In this document: positions 1-9,054 of the stretch, piece after piece
Layout: every line of letters starts with the position of its first letter
How positions within the stretch are numbered: position 1 is the first letter of the stretch
From: Planctomicrobium piriforme
GTDB lineage: Bacteria; Planctomycetota; Planctomycetia; Planctomycetales; Planctomycetaceae
Direction: 5' to 3'
Length of the DNA stretch: 47,961 nucleotides
Assembly (NCBI GenBank): GCA_945860955.1
Contig: CAMATH010000060.1
Span: forward strand, 1 to 47,961
The notes under the pieces: generated by a model
Database searches by the model: none
What the model was told of the DNA's origin: nothing
What the model saw: only the letters and a program-made list of their open reading frames with translations
Translations under genes and position numbers: made by a program

Positions 1-71
1 GGGCGCTGCGCGGATTTCATTGATGCGGGTTGATGGGGGCGTGGAGGCGTCAGTGGGCGAATGATACTGAG

Positions 72-109
72 GGTCCGAATTTATCCACAACCAACCGTGA
101 ATTCGGACC
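72..109. repeat. 10-bp inverted repeat enclosing a DnaA-box-like 9-mer
   Basis: The arms GGTCCGAATT (72-81) and AATTCGGACC (100-109) are perfect reverse complements. The spacer opens with TTATCCACA (81-89), which matches the DnaA-box consensus TTATNCACA. A lone box can occur by chance, and no AT-rich unwinding region or box cluster is visible, so this is not called an origin. It could equally be the terminator hairpin of a gene left of the window. Confidence 0.4.
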
Positions 110-212
110 TGTGAGTAATCACCGGTCGTCGTCGACTCGATCGATCGACTAGAATGTTTCGATCCTCCACTGAGACTTCCGACCCGACCGACATCGCCTG
201 TTTGATGGATTC

Positions 213-2093
213 ATGTCCAAGCATCACCCGCATTCTCCCAAGACCGACGTTCCCAAGGCTCCCGTCAATCGCGAAACGCTCGGCGAACTGTGGCATCTGT
301 TCGCCTACCTGCGACCGTATCGAGGACGTTTTTTCGCCGCCTGGACCTGTCTGCTGATTTCCAGCGCGATGGCGCTCACGATTCCGTATTTTGGCGGGCG
401 GCTGATCGATGGCGCGCAGCGCAGTCTGGCGGCGGGAGAGTCGGCGGCGGCGGACTTTGGTGGACTCAATACAATCGCCCTGTCGCTGTTCGTCGTTGTC
501 GCGATCCGCGCCACGTGCAATTACCTGCAGTCGCTCTGGGGAACGGAAGTGGGGGAACGGACGATGGCCGACCTCCGACGCGACACGTTCAACCGGATTA
601 TTCATCTTCCGATGTCGTTCTTCGCGCAGCGCCGTGTCGGCGAACTCACCAGTCGCATCGCCGCCGACCTGTCGCAGATCCAAGGAACACTCACCGGTTC
701 CATTCCGCAGTTCCTGGGGCAATTGGTCACGCTGCTGGGGGGTATCGCCCTCATCTCCCTCACCTCGGGCAAGCTGACGATCATTGTGTTGCTGATGATT
801 CCGTTGCTGGTCTTCTCGGCGATGATGTTTGGTCGCAAGGCGCGAAAACTCTCGCGCGATTCGCAAGACCGCCTCGCCGACACCGCAGTCGTCGTCGAGG
901 AATCGCTGCAAGGGATCGCCACGGTCAAGGCGTTCGCCCGCGAGGAATTTGAAGGCGAGCGCTACGCGGGGGGGATGAGGGTGCTGATTGAAGCGGCGAT
1001 GCGCAGTGCCCGCCACATGGCGATGTTTGGTGGTTTCATGACGTTCGCCGGGATGGGATCGATGATCATCGTCCTGTGGTATGGCTGCCGATTGATTCAG
1101 ACCGGGGAACTCACCGTTGGCAACATGACCCAGTTCATGATGTACGCGATGTTTGTTGGGGGGGCGGCCGGCCAATTCGCCCGCTTGTATGGCGACCTTC
1201 AGCGAATGCTCGGCGCGACGCAGCGGGTTCGTGAGTTGTTGAAGGAGCCGACCGAACCAGGGTGCGAATTCGAATCGCTCCGCGCCGCGCAGTCGGAGAA
1301 GACCACGCACTCCCTTCCACGCGTCAATGGCGACGTGTCATTTGAGGAGGTGGAGTTCGCGTATCCCTCGCGAAAGGAGGTCACGGTCCTCAATGGATTG
1401 ACACTGACGGCGAGTGCCGGCCAACGGGTCGCGCTGGTTGGTCCCAGCGGTTCGGGGAAATCGACCATCGTTTCACTTCTGATGCGGTTCTACGACCCCG
1501 ATTCGGGCCGCGTGATCATCGATGGCAAAGACGCCCGCGACTATCCATTGCGTCCATTACGCGAGCAGATGGCGATTGTGCCTCAGGATGTGCTGTTGTT
1601 TGGCGGAACGATCGCCGAGAATATTGCGTATGGCCGGCAGGGGGCGACACAGGCAGAGATCGAAGACGCGGCGCGGCAGGCGAACGCGCACGATTTCATC
1701 AGCGGATTTCCCGAAGGGTATCAGACGGTTGTTGGTGAACGGGGGGTGAAGCTCTCGGGAGGCCAGCGACAGCGAGTGGCGATCGCCCGGGCGGTGTTGC
1801 GTGACCCGGCGATTCTCATTCTGGACGAAGCGACCAGTTCACTCGATTCGGAAAGCGAAAGCCTGGTGCAACAGGCACTCGAGTCCCTGATGGAGGGACG
1901 AACCTCGATCATCATCGCGCATCGGCTGTCGACGATCCGCCGCGCGGATTGCATCTACGTCATTCGCGAGGGAACCGTCGTGGAGGCGGGAACCCATGAG
2001 GAACTGCTGGGCCAGTCCGAAGGCCTGTATCGCTCGCTCTCAGAGCTGCAATTCGAAATGTCCCCAGGCGAGCGGGGAGCGTTGGCTCCCTGA
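213..2093 (+). CDS. ABC exporter, fused membrane and ATP-binding domains (ABCB/MsbA-like)
   Basis: This 626-residue half-transporter probably homodimerises in the inner membrane and exports a lipid, peptide or drug-like substrate by ATP hydrolysis. Residues ~30-330 form the six-helix transmembrane domain. The nucleotide-binding domain holds Walker A GPSGSGKST (~410-418), the signature LSGGQRQR (~514), Walker B ILILDEATSSLD (~535) and the H-loop IIAHRLST, all intact. The length is normal for the MsbA/LmrA class. The ATG at 213 is the first start that precedes the membrane domain in frame; its ribosome site is weak. A TAGAAT at 150-155 could be the -10 box. The gene stands alone, and nothing nearby identifies the substrate. 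Confidence 0.9.
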   Translation: MSKHHPHSPKTDVPKAPVNRETLGELWHLFAYLRPYRGRFFAAWTCLLISSAMALTIPYFGGRLIDGAQRSLAAGESAAADFGGLNTIALSLFVVVAIRATCNYLQSLWGTEVGERTMADLRRDTFNRIIHLPMSFFAQRRVGELTSRIAADLSQIQGTLTGSIPQFLGQLVTLLGGIALISLTSGKLTIIVLLMIPLLVFSAMMFGRKARKLSRDSQDRLADTAVVVEESLQGIATVKAFAREEFEGERYAGGMRVLIEAAMRSARHMAMFGGFMTFAGMGSMIIVLWYGCRLIQTGELTVGNMTQFMMYAMFVGGAAGQFARLYGDLQRMLGATQRVRELLKEPTEPGCEFESLRAAQSEKTTHSLPRVNGDVSFEEVEFAYPSRKEVTVLNGLTLTASAGQRVALVGPSGSGKSTIVSLLMRFYDPDSGRVIIDGKDARDYPLRPLREQMAIVPQDVLLFGGTIAENIAYGRQGATQAEIEDAARQANAHDFISGFPEGYQTVVGERGVKLSGGQRQRVAIARAVLRDPAILILDEATSSLDSESESLVQQALESLMEGRTSIIIAHRLSTIRRADCIYVIREGTVVEAGTHEELLGQSEGLYRSLSELQFEMSPGERGALAP

Positions 2094-2165
2094 ACCGGCG
2101 TCATACAACGGGGTTATCCCGTGAAGTGGCTTCGGCCCCCCCTTCAACGCGACACAAAGTTCCGT

Positions 2166-2197
2166 CATGTCACACGTTTGCAACAACGTGTGACATG
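2166..2197. repeat. Perfect 13-bp palindromic hairpin between two genes
   Basis: CATGTCACACGTT (2166-2178) is followed by a 6-nt loop and its exact complement AACGTGTGACATG (2185-2197). It lies 72 bp after the exporter stop and 75 bp before the next start. No T-tract follows, so a canonical intrinsic terminator is not supported. A regulator-binding palindrome or a factor-independent stem for the exporter mRNA are both possible. Confidence 0.55.
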
Positions 2198-2272
2198 GGA
2201 TTCTGCATCAAGGATCGAACTCGGTAGACTCAATCCAGATCGAACCCCAACGGGGCCATCCGGGAGTCCACC

Positions 2273-3700
2273 GTGCAAACCACACAGAAATTCGGCGACG
2301 TCATCGTCCGTTGTGCCATCGCAATCCTGGCGATCGCGCTGAGCGGCTCCAATTCCAGTTCCGCAACCCCTCCTGTCAGCGAACCCCCAGCACCGACAAA
2401 GGCTCCAGCGAGCCTGTCGGCGTCGCAACGGGCTCCCTATTCCGCGGACGAAAAACACCCCTGGAACGAGCTTCACCGCGAGTTTTTCGTTCGAACATCA
2501 CGGGACGGCGGGCAACATCTCCACACAACCGATCCCCATCTCTATCGCGGTGGAACCTGGCTTCTGGAGGGAAAATCGCACGAAACCGCGATCCGCCTGC
2601 TGGACCGGTTTCTCGCCAGTTCGTCCGACCGATTGATCGATCACGCCGCCAAACGCCTCATGCTGCAACGCGATTTATGGGGTGCATTCGACTATGCGGC
2701 GTGGTATCCCGACGACTGGGTTTTCAAGTCGTCGCGAGAGCCGGCGGCCAAAACGCTACGCGGTCGACTCGCCCGGTCGATCGGCCGGCTCGCTCTCGAA
2801 CCCGGTGAGATCGACGCCTTGCAGGACAACTATGCGCAGGCGGTGAAGGAACGCACGTTTTTGCCGGACTACGAACCAAGTCACCCGGAACGTCCCTTCC
2901 TCCCGGACTCTCTGTTTGACGCCCATGGACCCTGGGTCCGGTTTCACGAAGCGACAGCCGAGCCGATGGCGAGTCGGCATTTCGACGGTGCCGGCGGGCG
3001 GGCGGCCCATGTGATTTTTCTGCGACTGCCCGAGGGGCGCGAGGCGACCGAAGCCTATCTGGCCGGGTTGAGTCGCGACACCATCACCGAATACAGTGCC
3101 CAGGGGGAAGCCGAGGCGAATGAGCAGGAAGTCGCCCGGTTTGGTGTCATCCCCAAGCGCTGGCGGCCGATCACGCAGTTTCCACAAGGAACTATGGTGG
3201 CTATGGTGCGCAGGGCGCTCGCGGTGGATAGCGAGTCCAAGCTGCGTGCCACGCCGATTACGGAACTGGTTCAGATTCGGGTCTATCGACGAATTCCCTG
3301 CGACCCCCGAGCCAATAAACTCAACGGGGATTTCGGGGAACAAGACGTGTTCGAATTCGCGCTCGATCGGCAGGAACTGTACGCGGGAAGACCTGGGCTC
3401 CGCCTCGTTGGACCCGATGCTCTCATTGAGTCGTTCGAACGGCGTGAGCCGGATCCCTATGCGGACGATGCGCGCCGCGTCGATGCGATTTCTTGTACGC
3501 GGAGCTGTATTGAATGCCATCAGGCTCCCGGGGTGTATTCGATGTTGAGCATGGAGCGGGGTTTCAATAACCCGCTGGGAGTCAAATTTCGAGAATACGC
3601 CTGGGATGTCGAGATGCGTTACACGACGATGGCGAAGGTGAAAGGATACGAGTGGGGTTTGCTGCAAGGCTTGTTGGAGGGAGCGCCGAGGGGGCGTTAA
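2273..3700 (+). CDS. Secreted protein with a single c-type heme motif near the C-terminus
   Basis: This 475-residue protein starts at a GTG (2273). Its N-terminus has a hydrophobic stretch (AIAILAIALSG) and a Ser/Ala-rich segment typical of a Sec signal. The body (~60-390) is charged, has no family I recognise and no obvious membrane span. At residues 412-416 the sequence CIECH fits the CxxCH heme-attachment motif, with an extra Cys four residues before it. A Met-containing segment follows (YSMLSMERG) that could supply the distal ligand. The likely role is a periplasmic mono-heme redox protein, but that is inferred from one motif. The motif sits close to the C-terminus, unlike classical small cytochromes c. 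No cytochrome maturation genes are nearby. Confidence 0.7.
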   Translation: MQTTQKFGDVIVRCAIAILAIALSGSNSSSATPPVSEPPAPTKAPASLSASQRAPYSADEKHPWNELHREFFVRTSRDGGQHLHTTDPHLYRGGTWLLEGKSHETAIRLLDRFLASSSDRLIDHAAKRLMLQRDLWGAFDYAAWYPDDWVFKSSREPAAKTLRGRLARSIGRLALEPGEIDALQDNYAQAVKERTFLPDYEPSHPERPFLPDSLFDAHGPWVRFHEATAEPMASRHFDGAGGRAAHVIFLRLPEGREATEAYLAGLSRDTITEYSAQGEAEANEQEVARFGVIPKRWRPITQFPQGTMVAMVRRALAVDSESKLRATPITELVQIRVYRRIPCDPRANKLNGDFGEQDVFEFALDRQELYAGRPGLRLVGPDALIESFERREPDPYADDARRVDAISCTRSCIECHQAPGVYSMLSMERGFNNPLGVKFREYAWDVEMRYTTMAKVKGYEWGLLQGLLEGAPRGR

Positions 3701-3792
3701 CTTTGGCGCGGTCCGCGTAGAAACAAATTTGAGGGAGCCGCGTAAAGTTCTGTTTCCAGCCAACAACGGAGTCTCGAATGTTGGGATTGCGT

Positions 3793-4575
3793 TTACCGCA
3801 CGGTCGACTGCGGATCCCAGCCCGCCATCGACGCTCCGGGAGCCAGCACAAAAATTTCGACCCGGCGGTTTTGCGAGCGGGCGTTTTCTGACTTCGCCGC
3901 GACCCGTGGCTGATGCGGCCCGTAGCCTGCGACTCCCATTCGATTCGGCTTCACACCGCTCCCCGTCAAAGCATGTGTGACGGTGATCGCCCGGTGAGCC
4001 GACAGATACCAGTTGTCGGGATGTTTCGCTCGTGTGTTCGCCTTCGCGACCCGGGTGTCATCGGTGTGCCCGACGACCAGAATGTTGAGTTGCGACGAGT
4101 CGCCCGCGTTCAGAATCTTGGCGAATTCGTTAAGCAGTTGTTTCGCCTTGGGGCTGAGTTCATCACTCCCCGAGGCGAACAGCAAGTCTTCCCGGATTTT
4201 GCTCACGCCAGTCTGGGGATCGAATTCAAAACCAGGAAACCGGCGGGCGAGATCTTCAAAATTGCGACTGGCCTCGTCGGTCAATGGACTCGACCGCATC
4301 TTGGCGAACCGGTTCCGTTCCCCCATCAGGTTTTCCAGCCGCGCACGCATGTTCTCCCCGTTCGCCGCCATCTCGGCCAACTGCTGATCCCTGTCGGTCA
4401 TCTGGGCCATGAGCTGTTGCCGCTCGGCCAACAGTGACCGGTTTTGGTCGTAGAGTTGACGGGCGCGGGCCTGCGCCTGGTTGAGCTGATAGCGCGGGAC
4501 CGAATTGCAACCTGTCTGGGGCAGGAGGCAAAACCCTAGCGCGGCGAGAATGAGCGCACGAACGGCGGCTGGCAT
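3793..4575 (-). CDS. OmpA-family peptidoglycan-associated lipoprotein
   Basis: The 260-residue product begins with a lipoprotein signal whose lipobox LPQTGC places the lipidated Cys at residue 23. Residues ~30-100 are Gln/Arg/Glu-rich with heptad character (coiled coil). The C-terminal ~120 residues are an OmpA/Pal/MotB peptidoglycan-binding domain, with hallmarks such as VVGHTDDTRVA, LSAHRAITVTHAL, GVAGYGPHQP and NRRVEIFVL. It probably tethers the outer membrane or an envelope complex to the cell wall. An AGGAG lies 8 bp before the ATG at 4575, which supports the start. It is convergent with the upstream heme-motif gene and divergent from the ABC operon. Confidence 0.88.
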   Translation of the reverse strand: MPAAVRALILAALGFCLLPQTGCNSVPRYQLNQAQARARQLYDQNRSLLAERQQLMAQMTDRDQQLAEMAANGENMRARLENLMGERNRFAKMRSSPLTDEASRNFEDLARRFPGFEFDPQTGVSKIREDLLFASGSDELSPKAKQLLNEFAKILNAGDSSQLNILVVGHTDDTRVAKANTRAKHPDNWYLSAHRAITVTHALTGSGVKPNRMGVAGYGPHQPRVAAKSENARSQNRRVEIFVLAPGASMAGWDPQSTVR

Positions 4576-5014
4576 GAAGAGACTCCTGAACAGCAGAGAA
4601 GTCGAACGAAACCGTCGCGCGGCGGGCAGCCAACTCGCTTCACAGTCGCCAGGCGATGGTGAAGACGGGAAGGCCCGCGTGAACAGGGCCGATGCGAATC
4701 TCTCGAGGAAGCCGTTACGAAGTGATGACGGGGGGGTGAAACGCGGGAAGTGCAGACGCAGGAAGTGAGAACAGCGAGGAGTGAGACGCCTGCGGATCCC
4801 GGGGATTTGGGATCGCTTGGCGTCCGTGGAAGCGGGTTTCTACCAACTTGAGAAAATCCTGCCAAGACCGATTGGAATCTCAAAATCAGTGAATTTTGAT
4901 TTCGGCTCAAGTTTTTCCGGGACTGATCGCTGTCGAAAAAACTGCCGTTTGTCGTTTTCACGTCGACCCCTACAATCCCGTCCGCCGTGTCACGTCACCC
5001 CGCGAAGGATCGCA
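4576..5014. other. Divergent intergenic region, no gene seen
   Basis: These 439 bp separate the OmpA-like gene (minus) from the ABC operon (plus). Open frames here lack coding features. The only signals recognised are the ribosome site of the minus-strand gene next to 4576 and a plus-strand promoter candidate at 4949-4976. Confidence 0.5.
4949..4976 (+). promoter_or_regulatory. Candidate sigma-70-type promoter for the ABC operon
   Basis: TTGTCG (4949-4954), a 16-bp spacer and TACAAT (4971-4976) resemble -35 and -10 boxes. Transcription would start near 4983, about 32 nt before the ATG at 5015. Assigned by eye only. Confidence 0.4.
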
Positions 5015-5950
5015 ATGTCGTTGGTCGTCGAACAGTTGCAGCGCCGCTACGCTCAGGTCTGGGCGCTTCGCGACGTCTCGTTCGATGTCCCGCAGGGGCA
5101 AATCGTCGGGCTGATTGGTCCCAACGGCGCGGGGAAGACCACGCTGCTCCGGATCCTGTCGACGTTCCTCAGCCCGACCGCCGGGCGGGTCTGTGTCGGA
5201 GGGTTCGATGTCGCGACCGATCCCGACCACGTGCGTGAGCGGCTGGGCTATCTTCCCGAACAGCTACCGTCAGACTCGGTCTTGCGCGTCGGGGAATACT
5301 TGGACTTTCGTGCGCGGCTGAAACGAATTGACCGTCGTCGGCGTTCGGTTGAGGTCGATCGCTGCCTGGCATTGTGTGACCTAAAAGAATCACGTCATCG
5401 ATTGCTCATTCAGTTGTCACAAGGATTTCGACGTCGGGTGGGTCTGGCCGACGCGTTGCTGGGGAATCCCCCCGTCCTGCTGCTCGACGAACCGACAATC
5501 GGACTCGATCCCGTACAGGTCCGCCGGACTCGGGATCTCCTCGCGGAATTGGCGGGACAGACCACGGTCTTGGTGTCGACGCATTTGCTCGCCGAGGCGG
5601 AATTGCTGTGTGAACGGGCGCTTGTGTTATTGCGCGGCCAGCTTGTGTCCGATGTCTGGATTGCCGATCTGCAGTCCCAAGAGGAGATCGAACTCGAACT
5701 TGCCGTGCCTGCCGACGTGGTTGGCACGTTTCTGCGGACAATTGCCGGCGTGGCTTCGGTCGAGGCCAGCTCGGCGACAGCGTCGACAAGTCGCTGGATC
5801 TTGCGAATCACACCGGGAACTCCCCGGGAGACAATCGCCAGTGCGTGTCAGTCACAAGGATACGGATTGCGGGAGTTGAGAGGGCGCGAAAGCACTCTGG
5901 AAGAACATCTGCTGAAACTGATCCTCCATCCGTTGCGGGAGGCCGCCTGA
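5015..5950 (+). CDS. ABC transporter ATP-binding subunit (GldA/NosF/CcmA-like)
   Basis: This 311-residue ATPase has Walker A GPNGAGKTT (~35-43), a variant signature LSQGFRRRVGLA (~134) and Walker B LLLDEPTIGLD (~152), followed by a ~90-residue C-terminal extension typical of ABC-2 type ATPases. The frame is open from 4781, but homology begins with MSLVVEQLQ at 5015, where GAAGGA lies 8 bp upstream, so that start is chosen. The stop overlaps the next ATG by one base, so translation is probably coupled. With the following permease and GldG-like gene it forms a three-part system resembling GldA-GldF-GldG; the substrate is unknown. Confidence 0.9.
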   Translation: MSLVVEQLQRRYAQVWALRDVSFDVPQGQIVGLIGPNGAGKTTLLRILSTFLSPTAGRVCVGGFDVATDPDHVRERLGYLPEQLPSDSVLRVGEYLDFRARLKRIDRRRRSVEVDRCLALCDLKESRHRLLIQLSQGFRRRVGLADALLGNPPVLLLDEPTIGLDPVQVRRTRDLLAELAGQTTVLVSTHLLAEAELLCERALVLLRGQLVSDVWIADLQSQEEIELELAVPADVVGTFLRTIAGVASVEASSATASTSRWILRITPGTPRETIASACQSQGYGLRELRGRESTLEEHLLKLILHPLREAA

Positions 5951-6765
5951 TGTTCACGACCGTCACGACGATCTGGTCTCGGGAAATGCGCAGCTTTTTT
6001 AGCCGCCCCGGGGGTTGGCTGATTCTGCTGGCGGCCACCGTGCCAGCGGCCGTTGCCGCCGGCTGGATGGCGACTCTCGTTTCTCGCGGTGGATTGGCCC
6101 TGCGCGCCGACGAAGATCCGGTCAGTCAATTCCTGGGCCCCAACATCTTTCTGATGGGAACCCTTTTGTGGTTGGCTCCGCTGCTGACGATGAACGCGAT
6201 CGCCGATGACCGCCGTCGGGGAACCTGGGAATTGCTCGTGACCTCCCCCGCGACCGCGATGGAGATTGTCGTTGGAAAATTCCTCGCGGCGTGGACACTG
6301 ATCTCGGTCTGCCTTGTTCCGTGGCCGCTGCTGCTCGGTGCGCTCCGGGTTTGGAATGGCAAATCCCGGGAGTTGGCCGGTTGGATCCCCTGGTTTGACG
6401 GTCCCGGGATCTCCTTTGATGCCGGCCTGTTTTGGGGTGGTGTGATTGGCCTGCTAGTGATCGCAGGCACAATTGCCGCTTTGGGGACATTGACGTCGGC
6501 AATCGCACGACGACCACTCTTCGCAGGTTTCGCCACGGCCACTGTTCTCGCCCTGCTGCTTGCGACGAGCCTGCTTCCCAGAGTACTCGATCAATGGAGA
6601 GTTCCCGCAGACCGGTATGACTGGATTCAAACGGTGGCGGTCTGGGGTCACTTGGCCGAGTTCAGCCGCGGAATCATCCCGGTGTCGCGTGTGATCGGCC
6701 ATCTGTCGGCCAGTGTCGTTCTGGTCTGGTCCGCGGGCCAGCTTTGCCGCCGGGCGGATGGGTGA
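5950..6765 (+). CDS. ABC-2 type permease subunit (GldF/NosY-like)
   Basis: The 271-residue membrane protein starts at ATG 5950, which shares its A with the TGA of the ATPase gene. About six hydrophobic segments are visible: near residues 18-38, 60-85, 105-130, 155-185, 190-210 and 240-260. They include LLAAT-VPAAVAA and the conserved NAIADDRRRGTWELLVTSPA loop, which is the usual signature of ABC-2 permeases next to the ATPase contact. It should form the membrane channel for the ATPase encoded just upstream. Confidence 0.87.
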   Translation: MFTTVTTIWSREMRSFFSRPGGWLILLAATVPAAVAAGWMATLVSRGGLALRADEDPVSQFLGPNIFLMGTLLWLAPLLTMNAIADDRRRGTWELLVTSPATAMEIVVGKFLAAWTLISVCLVPWPLLLGALRVWNGKSRELAGWIPWFDGPGISFDAGLFWGGVIGLLVIAGTIAALGTLTSAIARRPLFAGFATATVLALLLATSLLPRVLDQWRVPADRYDWIQTVAVWGHLAEFSRGIIPVSRVIGHLSASVVLVWSAGQLCRRADG

Positions 6766-6769
6766 CACG

Positions 6770-8311
6770 ATGAGCACAGCGATTGATCCGATGATTGCCT
6801 CCCCCCTGCCCCGCCGAGCCTCCGTCTGGTACCAGCGCGGTGTGGACAGGCGTCTTGGTTCACTCGCCTGGCTGCTCGCGATTCTCGGATGTCTGCAGTT
6901 GGTCGGTGCGCTGCTTCCCCGGGGAATTGACCTGACCGCGGCGAGGTCGCAATCGCTCTCACCCCAAACCGTGGCGGTGTTGCGACGGCTGGAACAGACG
7001 GTCGAGATCACGGTGATTGCGCCAACCCGACCACGTACCGTGGGAGAACAGGCGTTCGCGCATGCGCTGGGGCCGTTTCGGGATCTGGTGGAGCGGTGCC
7101 GGCGCGAGTCGCCCCAAATCGTCTGGCGCTCGCTCGATCCCGAAATTGATCTGGCGGCGCGACGCGTGGCGGAGGAGTTCCCCGATCTTTCCGTTCCCGG
7201 AGTGGTCATCACCAGCGAAATCGACGGGAGTCGTCGACACGAGACATTGCATGTTCGAGATTTGGCCGAGATTGGAGTGACACGAGGCAGGCAACCGGTT
7301 CTGGAATTCTTTGGCGAACAATCACTGACGGCGGCGCTCAGTCGGCTGATTGGTGGCGTTGAATCGATGCAGGTCTATTGCCTGACGGGTCACGGTGAAT
7401 TGGCAATCGAGGACGACGCCGTCGAGAGCCGGCAGGGGATGGGGGTTTTGGCAACTCGGCTGCGTGGCAACGGCTGCCGGGTCGAATCGCTCGATCTGGG
7501 AATCGTATCCCGAGTGCCCGCCGACGCCGACCTGGTGATCATCGCGGGAGCGCTGGGGGAAACCCCGCCCGTCGAAATTGAAAAGCTCCGTCGCTATTTC
7601 GGCCAGGGGGGACGGGGGCTGATTCTGATGGAGTCGGCACATTCAGTTTACGAGGACAGCACCGAGGAGAGTCTGGCCGGCCTGCTGGCAGAACAGGGGG
7701 TCACCGTGGGTCACGATCGACTGGTGACGGCCGGGTTCACCGGGGAAATCGAACTTGCGTCCCCCGTGATGCCCGCCCAGTCCGACCAGGCGCTGGTTCG
7801 ATCGCTCCCGCTGACGCCGCTGATTTTGCATGATGCCCGCAGTGTGCGAACGCGAGTCGGTGTTGAAGCACTGTCGACAGAATCGACTCCGTTGCTGGTC
7901 TCTCACACGGCACCTCGGGCGTGGAGTGAGACCGATTTTTCGTCGCTCGAAGCGACATTCAATCCTGAAAGCGATCTTCCCGGCCCGGTGGCTGTCGCCT
8001 GCGCTGTCGAACGACATCAGGGAGATTTGCGAGAACCAGTCCTGGTGGTGGTGGGTGACGCCGAGTTTGTCTGCAATCGGAACCTCACGGCTCCCTCCGG
8101 GCGCACGGGGGCAAATTTTGTTTTTGCGGCCTTGCATTGGCTGCACGGTCGCAAACAGAGCTTCGCCGACATTCCTGCGACACGCAAAGAACCGTACACC
8201 CTGACTGGCACCGCAGCCGAATTGCAGCGGTCGGTCTGGGGGACCGCGTTCTTCGTTTGCGCGGCGCTGCTGGTGGGAGTGGCGACCACGGCGGCTCAGC
8301 GGAGAGCGTAG
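6770..8311 (+). CDS. GldG-like ABC-associated protein
   Basis: The chosen start gives 513 residues. An ATG at 6758 would add four residues and overlap the permease gene by 8 bp. After an N-terminal membrane helix (~45-65) comes DLTAARSQSLSPQTVAVLRR, which matches the start of the periplasmic domain of GldG/ABC-associated DUF families (the Leu-Ser-Pro turn and the following Leu/Val-rich helix). The large domain includes a DJ-1/GATase-like segment with VYCLTGHGE and GGRGLILMES. A second membrane helix closes the protein (FFVCAALLVGVAT). Together with the two preceding genes it completes a GldAFG-type complex; in Bacteroidota such complexes serve gliding, while in planctomycetes the role is unknown. 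Confidence 0.82.
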   Translation: MSTAIDPMIASPLPRRASVWYQRGVDRRLGSLAWLLAILGCLQLVGALLPRGIDLTAARSQSLSPQTVAVLRRLEQTVEITVIAPTRPRTVGEQAFAHALGPFRDLVERCRRESPQIVWRSLDPEIDLAARRVAEEFPDLSVPGVVITSEIDGSRRHETLHVRDLAEIGVTRGRQPVLEFFGEQSLTAALSRLIGGVESMQVYCLTGHGELAIEDDAVESRQGMGVLATRLRGNGCRVESLDLGIVSRVPADADLVIIAGALGETPPVEIEKLRRYFGQGGRGLILMESAHSVYEDSTEESLAGLLAEQGVTVGHDRLVTAGFTGEIELASPVMPAQSDQALVRSLPLTPLILHDARSVRTRVGVEALSTESTPLLVSHTAPRAWSETDFSSLEATFNPESDLPGPVAVACAVERHQGDLREPVLVVVGDAEFVCNRNLTAPSGRTGANFVFAALHWLHGRKQSFADIPATRKEPYTLTGTAAELQRSVWGTAFFVCAALLVGVATTAAQRRA

Positions 8312-9054
8312 CGGAAGGGTTTCCGGGGAACTGGTATCTTCGCGCGTCGCGGGGACCTATTCGTATCCGCCAACCAAACGACGTGAAGAGACAAACTCCG
8401 ACGCGCTACGAGGGCGAACGTCTTCATGTGCCGCCAGTGTGCGTACAACCGCCAAGAACCGCCCTCTGGGCAGCGCTCTGCACCCAACGTAACCAGATTA
8501 TCGAATGGAAGCCGACGTCGTGGACACCCCGAACACGCGTTGGGGCCGTCGCAAATCCAGCGGCGACTTCCGAGGGAACGTCGGTCGAGCGCTTCCCAGA
8601 GTACGTCGATTTGCTCTCGAATGCACAGTGGGGGCTCGGCAGGAGCCTCGCCCTCCCGTGGCACGGTTCCTCGACTCCACTCGTCGCGGGGACCAATGTG
8701 TATCCGCCAACCAAACCACGTGAAGGGACAAAATCCGACGCGATGGGAGGGCGAACGTCCCCGTGAGCCGCCGTTGTGCGAACAACCGCCACGAACCGCC
8801 CCAATGGGCAGCGCTCGGCCCCCAACCGCACCAAAATGTCGAATTGAATTCGACGTCGTGGACACCCCAAACACGCGTTGGGGCCGTCGCAAATCCAGCG
8901 GCGACTTCCGAGGGAACGTCGGTCGAGCGCTTCCCAGAGAACGTCGTTTTGCTCTCGAATGCACAGTGGCGGCTCGGCAGGAGCCTCGCCCTCCCGTGAC
9001 GCGGTTCCTTGACACCACATGTCGCGCAACTCGACTACGAGTGCTTCTGGGGTT
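8312..9054. other. Intergenic repeat region, no gene supported
   Basis: These 743 bp lie between the GldG-like gene and a convergent thioredoxin-like gene. Almost all of it is two tandem copies of a 337-bp unit. Open frames on both strands run through the units, but their peptides (for example EGEAPAEPP and GERPREPPL on the minus or plus strand) are, to my recollection, translated planctomycete intergenic repeats often mis-called as small proteins. No ribosome site or conserved domain supports a gene. Confidence 0.7.
8346..9019. repeat. Two tandem copies of a 337-bp repeat
   Basis: Copy 1 (8346-8682) and copy 2 (8683-9019) stay in register with an offset of exactly 337 bp at both ends, so they differ by substitutions and not by net indels. 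Shared blocks include GTCGCGGGGACC, TATCCGCCAACCAAAC, GGACACCCCRAACACGCG and CTCGGCAGGAGCCTCGCCC. The last contains the small inverted repeat GGCTC/GAGCC. The 3' halves are more alike than the 5' halves. Confidence 0.85.

Noticed and set aside
81-1310. 409-codon minus-strand frame antisense to the ABC exporter
   Set aside because: Low-complexity Arg/His/Gln-rich translation with no domain; it is the shadow of a well-supported gene in GC-rich DNA.
2756-3766. 336-codon minus-strand frame antisense to the heme-motif gene
   Set aside because: No family resemblance and no ribosome site; explained by codon bias of the plus-strand gene.
8296-9029. Minus-strand frames of 201-240 codons across the 337-bp tandem repeat
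   Set aside because: They contain repeat-derived peptides (EGEAPAEPP) and duplicate with the DNA repeat; no start signal.
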